Source: Sphingomonas changnyeongensis
GTDB taxonomy: Bacteria > Pseudomonadota > Alphaproteobacteria > Sphingomonadales > Sphingomonadaceae
Direction of reading: 5' to 3'
NCBI RefSeq assembly: GCF_009913435.1
Contig: NZ_CP047895.1
Location: 1,620,501-1,684,500 of the forward strand
Length of the DNA stretch: 64,000 nucleotides
Made by a program: the position numbers and the translations under genes
Part shown: in pieces, positions 20,406-30,835 of the stretch
How positions within the stretch are numbered: the first letter of the stretch is position 1
Layout: the number at the start of each line of letters is the position of its first letter
Notes under the pieces: generated by a model
What the model saw: only the letters and a program-made list of their open reading frames with translations
Database searches by the model: none
Told to the model about the DNA's origin: nothing

Positions 20406-21995
20406 ATGCTGGGCGGGATGCAGGATTTCGTGTTGCGGGTGCCGCGGCTGATCGATCACGCCGCGCGGGAGCACGGCGGGCAGGAGCTGGTCACCCACTG
20501 GGCCGATGGGCGGCAGACGCGCACCGACTGGGCCGGGGTTGCGCATGATGCGCGGCGGCTGGCGCAGGCGCTGGAGGCGCTGGGGATGAAGCCAGGGGAC
20601 CGGATCGCAACGCTGGCCATGAACCATGTCAATCACCTGATCGCCTGGTATGGCGCGATCGGCATGGGCGGGGTGATCCACACGATCAATCCGCGCCTGT
20701 TCGATGAACAGATCGTCTATATCGCCAACCATGCCGAGGACCGGGTGCTGTTTTACGACCGCGCCTTTGCCCCGATTGTCGAACGGCTGAAGCCGCAGCT
20801 GACCAGCATCGAGCATTATGTGGTGTTCGACGATGGCAGCTTCGAAGCGATGCTCGCGCCCCACAGCGGCGATTATGCCTGGGTGGAGGGGGATGAGCGC
20901 GATCCCTGCATGCTCTGCTACACCAGCGGGACGACCGGCAACCCCAAGGGCGTGCTGTATGAGCATCGCTCGACCATGCTGCACGCGATGACCGAGGTGG
21001 CGCCGGCGGTGTTCAACCTGTCGCCGCTGGCCGTCGCGCTGCCGGTGGTGCCGATGTTCCACGCCGCCGCTTGGGGCCTGCCCTTTGCCGGCGCGCTGGC
21101 GGGGATCAAGTTCGTGTTCTCCGCGATCAACGATCCCAAGGTGCTGACCGATCTGATGAATGCGGAAAAGGTCACGCATTCGGCCGGCGTGCCGACCGTG
21201 TGGCTGGCGCTGTTCCAGCATATGGACGCCACCGGCGATGCGCCCCGGCATCTGGAACTGGTGACGATCGGCGGATCGGCCGCGCCGCGCGCGATGATCG
21301 AACGGCTGATGAAGATGGGCATCCGCGTCGGCCATGCCTGGGGGATGACGGAAACGTCGCCGATCGGCACGATGGGCGCGCCGCCGGCCGACTGGAACGC
21401 GCTCAGCTTTGAACAGCAGGTCGATCTGGTCGTCCGCCAGGGGCGGGTGCCGTTCGGTGTCGAGTTGCGCGTCGTCGACGATGAAGGCCGGGTGCAGCCG
21501 CGCGACGGCAGGTCGAGCGGGCGGCTGCAGGTGCGCGGCCCCTGGGTGATCAAGCGCTATTTCAAGGCCGATGCCGACAGCGTCGATGCCGATCAGTGGT
21601 TCGACACCGGCGATGTGTCGGTGCTGCACCCCGATGGCACGATGCAGATCACCGACCGGGCAAAAGATGTGATCAAATCGGGCGGTGAATGGATCAGCTC
21701 GGTCGAGCTGGAAAATGCCGCGGTCGGCTGCCCCGGCGTGGCCGAGGCGGCGGCGGTGGGCGTGCACCATCCCAAATGGGATGAACGGCCGCTGCTGCTG
21801 GTCGTGCGCAAGCCGGGAGCGGAGGTGACGGCCGACCAGATCCTCGCCCATCTGGCCGGCCATGTCGCCAAATGGTGGCTGCCGGACGAGATCCTGTTCG
21901 TCGACAGCCTGCCGCACACCGCGACCGGCAAGCTGCTGAAAACCGCACTGCGCGACCAGTATCGCGACTACCGCCTGGCGACGGTCGCGGCCTGA
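20406..21995 (+). CDS. Long/medium-chain fatty-acyl-CoA synthetase
   Basis: A 529-residue adenylate-forming enzyme that activates fatty acids to acyl-CoA. Motifs: [16 protein letters not shown] (near 171), [14 protein letters not shown] (near 311), [30 protein letters not shown] and the C-terminal catalytic Lys in [12 protein letters not shown]. It is closest by eye to the AlkK-like medium-chain group. The ATG at 20406 follows AGAGAGAGG; longer upstream frames lack this. A strong hairpin without a T-run (22015-22048) lies just behind the stop. Confidence 0.93.
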   Translation: MLGGMQDFVLRVPRLIDHAAREHGGQELVTHWADGRQTRTDWAGVAHDARRLAQALEALGMKPGDRIATLAMNHVNHLIAWYGAIGMGGVIHTINPRLFDEQIVYIANHAEDRVLFYDRAFAPIVERLKPQLTSIEHYVVFDDGSFEAMLAPHSGDYAWVEGDERDPCMLCYTSGTTGNPKGVLYEHRSTMLHAMTEVAPAVFNLSPLAVALPVVPMFHAAAWGLPFAGALAGIKFVFSAINDPKVLTDLMNAEKVTHSAGVPTVWLALFQHMDATGDAPRHLELVTIGGSAAPRAMIERLMKMGIRVGHAWGMTETSPIGTMGAPPADWNALSFEQQVDLVVRQGRVPFGVELRVVDDEGRVQPRDGRSSGRLQVRGPWVIKRYFKADADSVDADQWFDTGDVSVLHPDGTMQITDRAKDVIKSGGEWISSVELENAAVGCPGVAEAAAVGVHHPKWDERPLLLVVRKPGAEVTADQILAHLAGHVAKWWLPDEILFVDSLPHTATGKLLKTALRDQYRDYRLATVAA

Positions 21996-22265
21996 GCGCA
22001 TTTTTCGGTCCGGGGCGGCCGATCCGCTGCAACCGGATCGGCCGCTCCAGACGGCGGGGGGCATTGCGTCTTTGGAAATCCAGCCCCGGTGACAGATTGC
22101 GCCCGCCACCGTCGAGCCGGGCTCGGCAATGGGCGCGACCATGTTCCCATGCCCTGAACTTCAAGTGGCGGCGCAGTTAAGGCAACGGGGGTGGTGAACA
22201 GTCAATGTCCGTCGAATGGGATGCCCGTATAAAAATTCGCCTGTCAGGCGTCGGCTCCAGAGTCA

Positions 22266-23303
22266 TCACTGTACCATTTTTGTTGGCAGCCCGTGACCGT
22301 CCGCTGACCTTAGTGCCAGGCTCCCCGCGCGAACAATGAGAAGGAGTTTTGTGAGTCGAAGCCACGGCGTCGTCTGCGATAGGGCATCATCTATGCTCTC
22401 CTCGACAAGTGCAGGCTCGTCACTGAAAAAGGAGAAATTGAATTGTAAATCTGCCATAGAGGCCTTCCTGCGCGACTCAATATATTCGTCGCAGCTGGTT
22501 GGGCCTTTTCGGACGAAACCCTCAACCAGATCGCAGCGGCCGGCGCCGGCAAGTAATTCTAACAGTCCATTCGCTTCGTACGATTTCGGATCCAGCTTCT
22601 CAGTCAGCATTTTGGAGCCAATTTCATCAATATAGCTCATTTGCTTCGGGGATCCCTTATATATCACAAGTGCCTCGAGTCTCGAGTGCCACAGCGTGGT
22701 TAGCGCGCCCACCCCGCTCGTTCTCATATCGAATAGTTTTTGCTCTGCATCATTCATCAGAGCTTTTGCGCCAGTGATATCGGCCGCGTCGAGATAAACA
22801 GCCGCTTTATACCGAAATGCGATGCGTCCAACAGGATAGTAGTCGGCATCGTCCCAACGATCAAGCATTATCTTTGCCAGGTCAATGGAGCACTTTAGAT
22901 CATCTTTCAGGATATTTGTGATTGGCAATCGATCAGATCTGATATGTATATCCATATATCTGCTAATGATCAGGCGATCAATGCCGCCAGCCATAATCTC
23001 TGTGCGGTCGCGTACGAACTGAACGGCTTCCTCGCAACGATCGGCTGTAATGAGCGTGAGTGCAAATTGGCTTTGTATATCTCCGCGGTCATTGTTAGCA
23101 ACGGTGATATCGGATCGCGCCGCGTCGGCTTCACGTCGGCCAGCTTCAATGGCGCGCTCAATTAATCGCCTGATCCGGACTTTCTCGTCGATGCTCAATG
23201 GGTTTTGGTTGTCATGCGCATGTAAACTTGTTACCGGCGCGCAGCCGAATGAAAGCGCTAGAAAAATTAAAATTGCTCGCATGCTGTTCGGCCTATTCGT
23301 CAT
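22266..23303 (-). CDS. Low-GC exported protein of unknown function
   Basis: A protein of about 345 residues with an N-terminal signal sequence (MRAILIFLALSFGCAPVTS); starts at 23282, 23303 and 23309 are all possible. The mature part is charged and mostly helical, with several pairs of Cys (DRCEEA, LKCSI, GRCDLVEG, TSCDEYIESR) and alternating hydrophobic stretches that suggest a helical-repeat (TPR/Sel1-like) array. I do not recognise a family. Base composition and codon use (many ATA, AAA, TTA-type codons) differ sharply from the surrounding genes, suggesting recent acquisition. It stands alone, with no partner gene on either side. Confidence 0.65.
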   Translation of the reverse strand: MTNRPNSMRAILIFLALSFGCAPVTSLHAHDNQNPLSIDEKVRIRRLIERAIEAGRREADAARSDITVANNDRGDIQSQFALTLITADRCEEAVQFVRDRTEIMAGGIDRLIISRYMDIHIRSDRLPITNILKDDLKCSIDLAKIMLDRWDDADYYPVGRIAFRYKAAVYLDAADITGAKALMNDAEQKLFDMRTSGVGALTTLWHSRLEALVIYKGSPKQMSYIDEIGSKMLTEKLDPKSYEANGLLELLAGAGRCDLVEGFVRKGPTSCDEYIESRRKASMADLQFNFSFFSDEPALVEESIDDALSQTTPWLRLTKLLLIVRAGSLALRSADGHGLPTKMVQ

Positions 23304-23309
23304 AATCAT

Positions 23310-23758
23310 TTCTTGAATGATCGAGGCTAGTATCCTGGATTTATCGTCTCATTAACCGCCTAGTTCTGCTCACTCTCGTATTGTCGGGTATCACAAAGAG
23401 AAGAGTCAAGACAGCGTTGTTCAGCAGATTGTCGGATGTATGCAGTCGCGACAGGCGTTGATCGATCGGTCGAATGGCAGAAACGCTGGTCGCAACCGGC
23501 CGCACGGGGCCGTCCACCGCGTCCGTCACATCGCGCCAGTCGCCATCATGCGTCCGTTCGGGCTGGTTGAGCCGCCGGCTCGTTGCATTGTCGGTCGCGC
23601 CTTTGCCGCCCGTGCGGGACGTGGGGCATGAGCGGTTTCCAGTCAGGTGGACTCACCTGACGGTTCGGAAAACGCGGCAAACCAACAAATTAGAGCGGTT
23701 GATCTGGCGCAGCCAGATCACAAACCGCTCTAAACGGCCGGGCGCTGCCGCGCCGCAA
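23310..23758. other. Intergenic stretch with one dispersed repeat and no supported gene
   Basis: The 449 bases between the low-GC orphan and moaB hold no open frame that looks coding. The orphan's promoter should be at the left edge, which is AT-rich. The right part, from about 23634, is the dispersed hairpin element listed separately. The middle (23400-23630) shows nothing I can name. Confidence 0.6.
23634..23735. repeat. Dispersed hairpin element, copy 1
   Basis: A palindrome TCAGGTG-gact-CACCTGA is flanked by GGTTTCC and GGAAAACGCGGCAAA, and is followed by a long second hairpin: AGAGCGGTT-GATCTGG...CCAGATC-acAAACCGCTCT (23692-23733). The first half matches the element at 52188-52255 in arrangement and flanks, but its stem bases differ in a compensated way. 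It lies between genes. Confidence 0.75.
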
Positions 23759-24301
23759 TCAGCGTTCGTTCAGGCGCGGCATCAGTTCGACCAGGTTGCA
23801 GGGCCGGTGGCGGCTGTCGAGCTGGTGGACGAGGATCTGGTCCCACCCGTCGCGCACGGCCCCGGTCGATCCGGGCAGCGCGAACACATAGGTGCCGCCC
23901 GCCAGCACCGCCATCGCCCGCGACTGCATGGTCGATGTGCCGATGCTGGCAAAGCTCAGCCAGCGGAACAGCTCGCCAAAGCCCGGAATGTCCTTGCCGC
24001 CCAGCATGGCGAGCGCCTCCGGCGTCACGTCGCGCCCGGTCAGGCCGGTGCCGCCGGTGGTGATCACGCAGTCGATCGCCGGATCGGCCACCCAGGCGCG
24101 CAGTCGGGCGGTGATTGCCGCCACATCGTCGCGCTCGATCGCGCGCGCGGCGAGGCCGTGGCCGGCCCCGGTCAGCCGCTCGACCAGCAGATCGCCCGAC
24201 CGGTCATCCGCCGGCCCGCGCGTGTCGGAGATGGTGAGGACCGCAATGGCAACCGGCACGAACGGCCGCGCCGGATCAATCGGCACGCGCCGCCTCGCCA
24301 T
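23759..24301 (-). CDS. moaB: Molybdenum cofactor biosynthesis protein B
   Basis: A 180-residue MogA/MoaB-fold protein that takes part in adenylation of molybdopterin. The signature regions are [29 protein letters not shown] (the substrate-binding GGTG) and [18 protein letters not shown]. The N terminus [20 protein letters not shown] is usual for the alphaproteobacterial type. Its start overlaps the end of the lytic transglycosylase gene by 26 bases on the same strand. Confidence 0.94.
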   Translation of the reverse strand: MARRRVPIDPARPFVPVAIAVLTISDTRGPADDRSGDLLVERLTGAGHGLAARAIERDDVAAITARLRAWVADPAIDCVITTGGTGLTGRDVTPEALAMLGGKDIPGFGELFRWLSFASIGTSTMQSRAMAVLAGGTYVFALPGSTGAVRDGWDQILVHQLDSRHRPCNLVELMPRLNER

Positions 24302-26108
24302 CGCCTGGGCTTGCAGCGCCCAGCGCCGCGGTGCGCACCGGGCCGCTGGCCGTGGGCGTCAGCCGCACCGCATAGGCGCCGGGCAGGCCGGGAAAGCGCG
24401 GCCACATGCCCTGCGCCATCGCCTTCAGGCTGGCCGACGGCTTGCCGCCATTGCGCTGATACATCCAGTAATTGCGCATCACCGTGGCGACATAGCCGCG
24501 CGTTTCCCAATAGGGGATGCTTTCGATGAACAGCAGCGGGTCGCCCTGATCGCGCACCTTGACGTTCCACTGGTCGAGCACGCCCGGCCCGGCATTGTAC
24601 CCCGCGATCACCTTGGGCAGCAGCCCGCCGGTCGGGCGATAGTCGCGCACCTGCTCAAGCCGCGCCTGCCCATATTCAAGGTTGGTCGACGGGCGCATCA
24701 GCAGCGCCCGGTCAACCGGTCCTTGACCGCGCCGGCGGGCGATCAGATCGGCGGTGCCGGGCATCACCTGCATGATGCCATAAGCCCCGGCCGGGCTGAC
24801 CGCGCGGGCTTCGAACCGTGATTCCTGCAGCGCATGGGCAAAGACCAGCTCGCGCTCGACGCGCCAGCCGCCATCGGGCGTCCATTCGGGGGTCGGATAA
24901 CGGGCGACGATGCTCGCCCGCGCGCCCGCCGGGCCGTTATGGGCGAGGTAAAGCTGGGTGTCGGGCAGGTTGAGCCGCGCCGCCAGCGCCGCCAGCGTCT
25001 GATGATCGGCAGGCGCGCCGATCCGCGCCTGATAGCGCAGCACCCGGTCGGCATGTTCGGCCTCGCCCAGCGCGGCAAGCGCCTGTGCCAGCGCGACATT
25101 GTCGATCCGCGCCAGCCGGGGCCAGTCGCGGTCGAGGCGCGCGAAATCATGGATGGGCTGGGTGGCGATGCCCAGCGCCTGGGCGGCGAGCAGGCCGTAA
25201 AATGTTTCCTGATGCTGCGCCGCCGCGCGCAGCCGCGCCTGCACCAGATCGGGCCGGCCGCGCGCCATGTCGGCCCGTGACGTCCAGTAATGGCCCGCCG
25301 CGCGGATTTCGGCATCGCCGCCCGCCGCCGCGACGCGCGCAAACGCCTCCGCCGCCGCGCCCGGATCGCGCTGCCGCCATGCCGCAAGGCCCAGCGTCCA
25401 GTCGGCCTGCACGCGCCATTCGCCCTCACCCTGCGCCGCGAGCGCGGCGAGGCGGCGGGCATTGGCGTCGTCGCCGTTCAGATAATAGACCCAGGCAATG
25501 CGCTGCCGCCATTCGGTCAGCGCCGCGCCCGACAGCCGGCCTTCCTCGGCCACCAGCAGCGCCTCGCAGCCGGCGGGATCGTCGCTCTTGATCAGCGGCT
25601 GGATGCGCGGGGCCAGTTCCGCCGCCACCGGATCTTCGCGCGTCGGCTGGGCGCGCTCGCGCACCGGCGCACTGCCGAGCCAGGTGAATTTCTGAAATGC
25701 GGGGAGGGGAGGCAGGTCCGTCACGCCGCGCTTCTGCGCCATCGCGGCAAGTTGCGGCCCCTGCGGCAGGTTGGGCGCGGCGGCGAGCAAGGCCGCCAGC
25801 GCATCGGCCTCGGCCCTGGGCGAGCCCTTGGCCGTGACCAGCTCGGCCCGCGCATAGGATTTGAGCGGGCCGTCGGGCTGCGCGTCGATCCGCGCGGCGG
25901 CATCGGCCCATGCCCCGGCGCGCAGCGCGCGGAAGATTGCGCCCCAGGCTTCGCGCGCCGCCGGTGTCAGCATTGCCGGCTGAAGCGGCTGGGCCGGCGC
26001 GGTCGCGGCGGAAAGGGCCGTCGCAGCAGCCGGGCCGGTCTCCGCACCCGCCTGAGCGGGAACGGCGAACGGCACCGCCGCCAGCATCATCCCCCGGATC
26101 ATGCGCAT
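24276..26108 (-). CDS. Soluble lytic murein transglycosylase (Slt70-like)
   Basis: A 610-residue exported protein. After a signal peptide ([16 protein letters not shown]) comes a long alpha-helical superhelix (about residues 40-400) and a C-terminal SLT domain. The catalytic Glu lies in [20 protein letters not shown], followed by [21 protein letters not shown] and [15 protein letters not shown]. Such enzymes cleave peptidoglycan glycans to 1,6-anhydro products in the periplasm. The helical part is Ala-rich, as usual at this GC. Its start overlaps the end of the upstream uracil-DNA-glycosylase gene by ten bases. Confidence 0.93.
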   Translation of the reverse strand: MRMIRGMMLAAVPFAVPAQAGAETGPAAATALSAATAPAQPLQPAMLTPAAREAWGAIFRALRAGAWADAAARIDAQPDGPLKSYARAELVTAKGSPRAEADALAALLAAAPNLPQGPQLAAMAQKRGVTDLPPLPAFQKFTWLGSAPVRERAQPTREDPVAAELAPRIQPLIKSDDPAGCEALLVAEEGRLSGAALTEWRQRIAWVYYLNGDDANARRLAALAAQGEGEWRVQADWTLGLAAWRQRDPGAAAEAFARVAAAGGDAEIRAAGHYWTSRADMARGRPDLVQARLRAAAQHQETFYGLLAAQALGIATQPIHDFARLDRDWPRLARIDNVALAQALAALGEAEHADRVLRYQARIGAPADHQTLAALAARLNLPDTQLYLAHNGPAGARASIVARYPTPEWTPDGGWRVERELVFAHALQESRFEARAVSPAGAYGIMQVMPGTADLIARRRGQGPVDRALLMRPSTNLEYGQARLEQVRDYRPTGGLLPKVIAGYNAGPGVLDQWNVKVRDQGDPLLFIESIPYWETRGYVATVMRNYWMYQRNGGKPSASLKAMAQGMWPRFPGLPGAYAVRLTPTASGPVRTAALGAASPGDGEAARAD

Positions 26109-26958
26109 TGCGATCCTCCGCCAGTCATCCGCGCCGCGACCATCTGCAGATCGGCCCAGGCTTCCGCCTTCAGCGCCGGGCGGCGCAGCAGCAGCCGGGG
26201 ATGGAAGGTCGCAGCGACCGCAACCGTGCGGTCGCCAAGGTTAACGCTGTGGAAGCGTCCGCGCGCCCGCGCGGTTTCCGTCCCGGTCAGCGCACGGCTG
26301 GCCGCATCGCCCATCACCAGCAGCTGTTCAGCGCCGGTCAGGCTCAGCTGGTGCCGCAGGATCGCGGCCAGCGCCGGCTGGTCGGCGGCGGGCACCTGCC
26401 CGGCAACCGGGCGCGCCACGGCGAGCGGGGCCAGCCAGATCGCCGGGCGGGCAAGGCCGATGGCGCCGAGCATCCGGTCGAACAGCAGCCCGGCCGCGCC
26501 CGACAGCAGCATATTGCCCCCCAGATCCTCAGGGTCCGGCATGTCGGTGACGACGGCCAGCACCGCGCCGGCATCGCCGCCGCCCGCCACCCGCCTGGGC
26601 CCGCTGCCCGGAATCGCCATGCCGGGCGCGGCGGCGTCCGGCCAGGCCGCCTCGGGAATATCGTCGCCCGCCGCGCGCCATGCGCAAAAAGCGTCGAGCG
26701 TCTGCGGCAGATTTGCCGGGCGGGACGCGCGGCGATCGCGGCAGGCATTGCAGCAGCCGGGCGCGGCGCAGAGGATGGGGCAGGGGGTGCGTCACCGCCC
26801 CCGGCTTCCGCAGCGTCCACCCGCTGCTGAGCGGCGTCGCCCGCCGCCAGCCAGTCGCGCGGGGCATCACCCACCAGACAGTCCAGCCCGGCATCCTGCC
26901 ACCAGCCGATCAGGCTTGCCGCCCAGTCGCGGCTGTCCAGCTGATCCAAAGAAAGCAT
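26099..26958 (-). CDS. Uracil-DNA glycosylase family protein (frameshifted)
   Basis: A protein of about 286 residues of the family 4/5-like uracil-DNA glycosylases. The N-terminal part is MLSLDQLDSRDWAASLIGWW, then an Ala/Pro linker, and the catalytic fold with VVTDMPDPEDLGGNMLLSGA, LFDRMLGAIGL, WLAPLAVARPVAGQ, LLVMGDAASRAL and ATFHPRLLLRRPALK. The frame breaks near 26715, where one base (CCCGGCAAATC) restores NLPQTLDAFCAWRAAGDD. The motif after the first strand is degenerate compared with true family 4 enzymes (no clear Fe-S cysteines), so activity on uracil is not assured. Start ATG at 26956-26958. Confidence 0.8.
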
Positions 26959-27068
26959 GTTTTGTTTAGACGGACAGGTTGACCATATCGTCAACACACA
27001 GCATCGCTTGGCCTGACAGGCCGTGGCACCGCTGCGGCGAAATGGCTGTGGAGAGAGGAAGAGCGGGA

Positions 27069-28718
27069 ATGAGCCAGCGGGAATCGATGCCCTATGATGT
27101 TGTGATCGTCGGCGCCGGGCCGGCGGGGCTGGGGGCGGCGATCCGGCTGAAACAGCTGGCGGCCGCATCGGGCCGCGAGCTTTCGGTCTGCGTGATCGAA
27201 AAGGGGTCGGAAGTCGGCGCGCACATCCTGTCGGGGGCTGTGGTCGATCCGATCGCGCTTGACGAGCTGCTGCCCGACTGGCGCGATAGCTGCCCGCTGG
27301 CGCAGACCCCGGTCATCGAAAACCATCACTGGGTGCTGACCGCGGGCAAGAAGACCGAGTTTCCGCACGCGCTGCTGCCGCCGTTCATGCACAACAAGGG
27401 CTGCTACACCGGGTCGCTCGGCAATGTCTGCCGCTGGCTCGCCGAACAGGCCGAGGGGCTGGGGGTGGAAATTTTCCCCGGCTTTGCCGCGGCAGAGGTG
27501 CTGTTCAACGAGGACGGATCGGTGCGCGGCGTTGCCACCGGCGACATGGGCGTGGCGCGCGACGGCACCCACAAGCCCGATTACCAGCCGGGGCTGGAAC
27601 TCCATGCCCGCTACACCTTCTTTGCCGAAGGCGTGCGCGGCCATCTGTCGAAGGAGCTGAAGCGGCGGTTCGACCTGGAACGCGACTGCGAGCCGCAGGT
27701 CTATGGCATCGGCCTGAAAGAACTGTGGGACATTGATCCGGCCAAGCATGTGCCGGGCAAGGTCATCCACACCCAGGGCTGGCCGCTCGACGATGCCTGG
27801 GGCGGCGGCTTCATCTATCATCAGGCGAACGGCCAGGTCGCGCTCGGCTTCGTCGTCGCGCTCAACTATCGCAACCCGCATCTGTCGCCGTTTCAGGAGT
27901 TTCAGCGCTGGAAGACGCATCCGGCGATCCGCGAGATGCTGGAGGGCGGCAAGCGGGTGTCTTACGGCGCGCGCGCGATCAACGAGGGCGGCTGGCAGTC
28001 GATCCCAAAGCTGGCGTTTCCGGGCGGTGCGCTGATCGGCTGTTCGGCCGGGTTCGTGAACGTGCCGCGCATCAAGGGCAGCCATACGGCGATGAAGTCG
28101 GGCATGCTGGCCGCCGAGGCGGCGTTTGCCGCGATCGTTGCCGACCGGCAGCATGACGCGCTCGACGATTATGAAACCGCGCTGCGCGCCAGCTGGATCG
28201 ACCGCGAGCTGAAGATGGTCCGCAATGTCGAGCCGGCGGTGGCGAAGTTCGGCGGCACGGTCGGCACGCTGGTGGCCGGGGTGGACATGTGGATGCGCCA
28301 GCTGGGCATCGGCCTGCCCTTCACCTTCAAGCACAAGCCCGACCATGAGCAGCTGTGGCCGGCCAACGTGATGCCCAAGATTGATTATCCCAAGCCCGAC
28401 GGGATCGTCAGCTTCGACCGGCTGTCCTCGGTGTTCCTGTCGAACACCAATCACGAGGAAGATCAGCCGATTCACCTGACGCTCAAGGATGCGGACGTGC
28501 CGATCCGGCACAATCTGCCGCTGTATGACGAACCGGCACAGCGTTATTGCCCGGCGGGCGTCTATGAGGTGGTCGGGCAGGAAGAGGGCAATCCCCGCTT
28601 CGTGATCAACGCCCAGAATTGCGTCCACTGCAAGACCTGTGACATCAAGGACCCGACCCAGAACATCAACTGGGTGGTGCCGGAGGGCGGTGGTGGTCCC
28701 AATTACCCCAATATGTAA
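27069..28718 (+). CDS. Electron transfer flavoprotein-ubiquinone oxidoreductase
   Basis: A 549-residue membrane-associated flavoprotein that passes electrons from ETF (fatty-acid and amino-acid oxidation) to ubiquinone. The FAD-binding motif is VVIVGAGPAGLGAAIRL at residues 10-26, with VIEKGSEVGAHILSGAV next. GCSAGFVNVPRIKGSHTAMK is the second conserved FAD contact. The [4Fe-4S] cluster ligands are near the C terminus: RYCPAGVYE and QNCVHCKTCDIKDPTQN. The ATG at 27069 follows GAGAGGAAGAGCGGG. It would work with the acyl-CoA synthetase product pathway. Confidence 0.96.
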   Translation: MSQRESMPYDVVIVGAGPAGLGAAIRLKQLAAASGRELSVCVIEKGSEVGAHILSGAVVDPIALDELLPDWRDSCPLAQTPVIENHHWVLTAGKKTEFPHALLPPFMHNKGCYTGSLGNVCRWLAEQAEGLGVEIFPGFAAAEVLFNEDGSVRGVATGDMGVARDGTHKPDYQPGLELHARYTFFAEGVRGHLSKELKRRFDLERDCEPQVYGIGLKELWDIDPAKHVPGKVIHTQGWPLDDAWGGGFIYHQANGQVALGFVVALNYRNPHLSPFQEFQRWKTHPAIREMLEGGKRVSYGARAINEGGWQSIPKLAFPGGALIGCSAGFVNVPRIKGSHTAMKSGMLAAEAAFAAIVADRQHDALDDYETALRASWIDRELKMVRNVEPAVAKFGGTVGTLVAGVDMWMRQLGIGLPFTFKHKPDHEQLWPANVMPKIDYPKPDGIVSFDRLSSVFLSNTNHEEDQPIHLTLKDADVPIRHNLPLYDEPAQRYCPAGVYEVVGQEEGNPRFVINAQNCVHCKTCDIKDPTQNINWVVPEGGGGPNYPNM

Positions 28719-28723
28719 GCTGA

Positions 28724-30426
28724 ATGCGCGGACGGCGGCGGGGCGCGCCCCGTCGCTGGCGGCGCTGGTCGCGGTGGCGCTGGCCGCGCTCGCGCCCGGT
28801 GCGGCCGCGGCCCGGCCCGCGCCGGTCACCGCCTCGCCGCTCAAGGCCTATGCGCGGGCGCGGCTGGCGGGCGTGGACGGCGATGTCGCGGCTGCGTCGC
28901 GCAGCCTGGCGGCGGTGCTTGCGGCCCGGCCCGACGATGCGGCGGTCGCCGCGCGCGCTTATCGCCAGGCGCTGGTCGCCGGCGACATGGCGCTGGCGCT
29001 GCGCTCGGCGGCCCTGCTTGACAAGGGCGGCGCGCTGCCCGCCGATGGCCGGCTGCTGCTGATGGCGCAGGCGGTCCGCAACCGGGACTGGGCAGCGGCG
29101 CAGGCGGCGGTCGATGCCGCTGCCGATGACGGCAGTTTCGATTTTCTCGCCCCGGTGCTGAGCGCGTGGATCGCGCGCGGGGCCGGGCGCGATCCGTTCG
29201 CCATTCTCGACGCGCCGACCGGCAGCGCGCTGACCGCAGCACTTGCCGCCGAACACCGGGCGCTGCTGCTGATCGCCGCAGGCCGGGTGGATGAGGGGGA
29301 GGGGATTGCCCGCACCCAGGCGCTGACCGGCGACGGATCGGGCGCGTTCCGGCTGGTCGCGGCGGCGCGGCTGCAGGCGGCGGGCCGCACCCAGGCGGCG
29401 CTGGCGCTGCTGCCGGGCGAGGATCCGGTGATGGTCTCGGCCCGCGCGGCCATCGCCGCCGGGCGGCCGCTCGACATGGGCTCGTCCGGCCCGGCCGGCG
29501 GGATCGCGCAGCTGCTGCTGCGGGTGGGCGAGACGGTGCAGGCCGATCCGCGCTCGCCGCTGGCGCTCACTTTGGCGCGGCTGGCGCATTTCCTCGATCC
29601 GGCCAGCCCGGCCGCTGCCCTGACGCTCGCCCGGCTGCTCGCGGTCAACGGCCAGCGCGACGCCGCGCTCGCCATGCTTGCCCCGATCGTGGCCGCTGGC
29701 GCTGCCGCGCCGCTGCTCGCCCCGGCGGTCGATCTCAAGATCGCGATCCTCGCCCAGTCCGACCGGCGCGACGAGGCGCTGGCGCTGGCGGCGGAGCGCA
29801 GCCGCGATCCGCGCGCGGGCATTGCCGATCATGCCCGGCTGGGCGATCTGCTGGTCGAGCTGGGCCGGGAGGGCGAGGCGGTGCCCGCCTATCGCCGTGC
29901 GGTGACGCTGGCCGAGGCGGCGGCAGGCAGCCCGGCGGGCGAGCGGCGCTGGAGCCTGTGGCTGGTGCTGGGCAGCGCGCTCGAGCGCTCGGGCCAGTGG
30001 GGCGAGGCGCGGGCCGCGCTTGAAAAGGCGGTGCAGCTTGCCCCGCTTGAACCGGCGGCGCTCAATTATCTTGGCTATGCGCAGCTTGAACGGCGCGAAA
30101 ACGTCAAGGCGGCCATGACGCTGATCGAGCGTGCCGCGAGCCTCAGGCCCGACGATCCGGCGATCACCGACTCGCTCGGCTGGGCCTATTTCCTGATCGG
30201 CGATCTGGCGCAGGCGATCCCGGCGCTTGAACGCGCGGTCGAGGGGGAGCCCGCCGATCCGACGATCAACGAGCATCTGGGCGATGCCTATTGGGCCGCA
30301 GGCCGCCGGTTCGAGGCGCGCCATGCCTGGCGGGCGGCGGCGCTGTTTGCCGACAGCCCGGCGGTTGCCGAACGCGCGACCGCCAAGATCGACCGGGGTT
30401 TTTCGGACGCGCTGGCCGCGCGCTGA
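28724..30426 (+). CDS. Tetratricopeptide repeat protein, exported (frameshifted near the start)
   Basis: A protein of about 568 residues built of degenerate TPR units; the clearest are in the last 170 residues (LVLGSALERSGQWGEARAAL, NYLGYAQLERRENVKAAMTL, SLGWAYFLIGDLAQAIPAL, EHLGDAYWAAGRRFEAR). The ATG at 28724 is in another frame from the main body. One missing base in the CCCC or GGGG run near 28745-28758 would join MRGRRRGAP to SLAALVAVALAALAPGAAA, a good signal peptide. Without this repair no normal start codon exists. It follows the ETF-QO stop by five bases. Such proteins support outer-membrane or peptidoglycan assembly; no specific partner is visible. Confidence 0.85.
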
Positions 30427-30457
30427 GCGGTAGCCGGGGTGTTGGCGCGACCGGGCG

Positions 30458-30646
30458 TCATAGCCCGAAATCGTCGCCGCGCTGGATGCGCCGGGCAAGC
30501 GTCTCGCGCATGCTGCCGACGCCGCTGTCGTCATCGCCGCAGTCGTTCGGCAGCGGCGCGATGCGCAGCCGCCGCCGCCGCACGGCGCAGAGCGCCAGCA
30601 GCAGCACCGCCAGGCTCGCCCAAAGCGCAAGAAGCACCGGATCCAT
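30458..30646 (-). CDS. Small single-span membrane protein, unknown function
   Basis: A 62-residue protein: one N-terminal hydrophobic helix (MDPVLLALWASLAVLLLALC), a basic stop-transfer patch (AVRRRRLRIAP), and an acidic cytoplasmic tail (NDCGDDDSGVGSMRETLARR). The organisation looks real and the reading frame ends convergent with the TPR gene. I know of no function. The start could also be the GTG one codon upstream. Confidence 0.6.
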   Translation of the reverse strand: MDPVLLALWASLAVLLLALCAVRRRRLRIAPLPNDCGDDDSGVGSMRETLARRIQRGDDFGL

Positions 30647-30835
30647 CACCAGAGCGGGGATAAATGGCGACCGGTTAAGAAAGTCGCTGCGCAGGCCGGG
30701 CCGTTAACCGCGATTAACTGTCGGCTGGTGCGCGTCATGCATCTCGCGCCCGCTATAATACACATCAATGATCAATATGAGCGCGGGCTGCCGGTGAACA
30801 GGCGCGGGGCGGCCGGCTGGACGAGGACAGAGACC

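Noticed and set aside
22015..22048. Intrinsic terminator after the acyl-CoA synthetase gene
   Set aside because: The hairpin GCGGCCGATCCG/CGGATCGGCCGC is strong, but no T run follows on either strand.
27022..27037. Sigma-54 promoter before the ETF-QO gene (TGGCACCGCTGCGGCG)
   Set aside because: Spacing is right, but the -12 element (CGGCG) is far from TTGCW.
30704..30718. CtrA box before the globin-coupled receptor (TTAACCGCGATTAAC)
   Set aside because: The TTAA pair is separated by six bases rather than seven, so it does not fit the CtrA motif.
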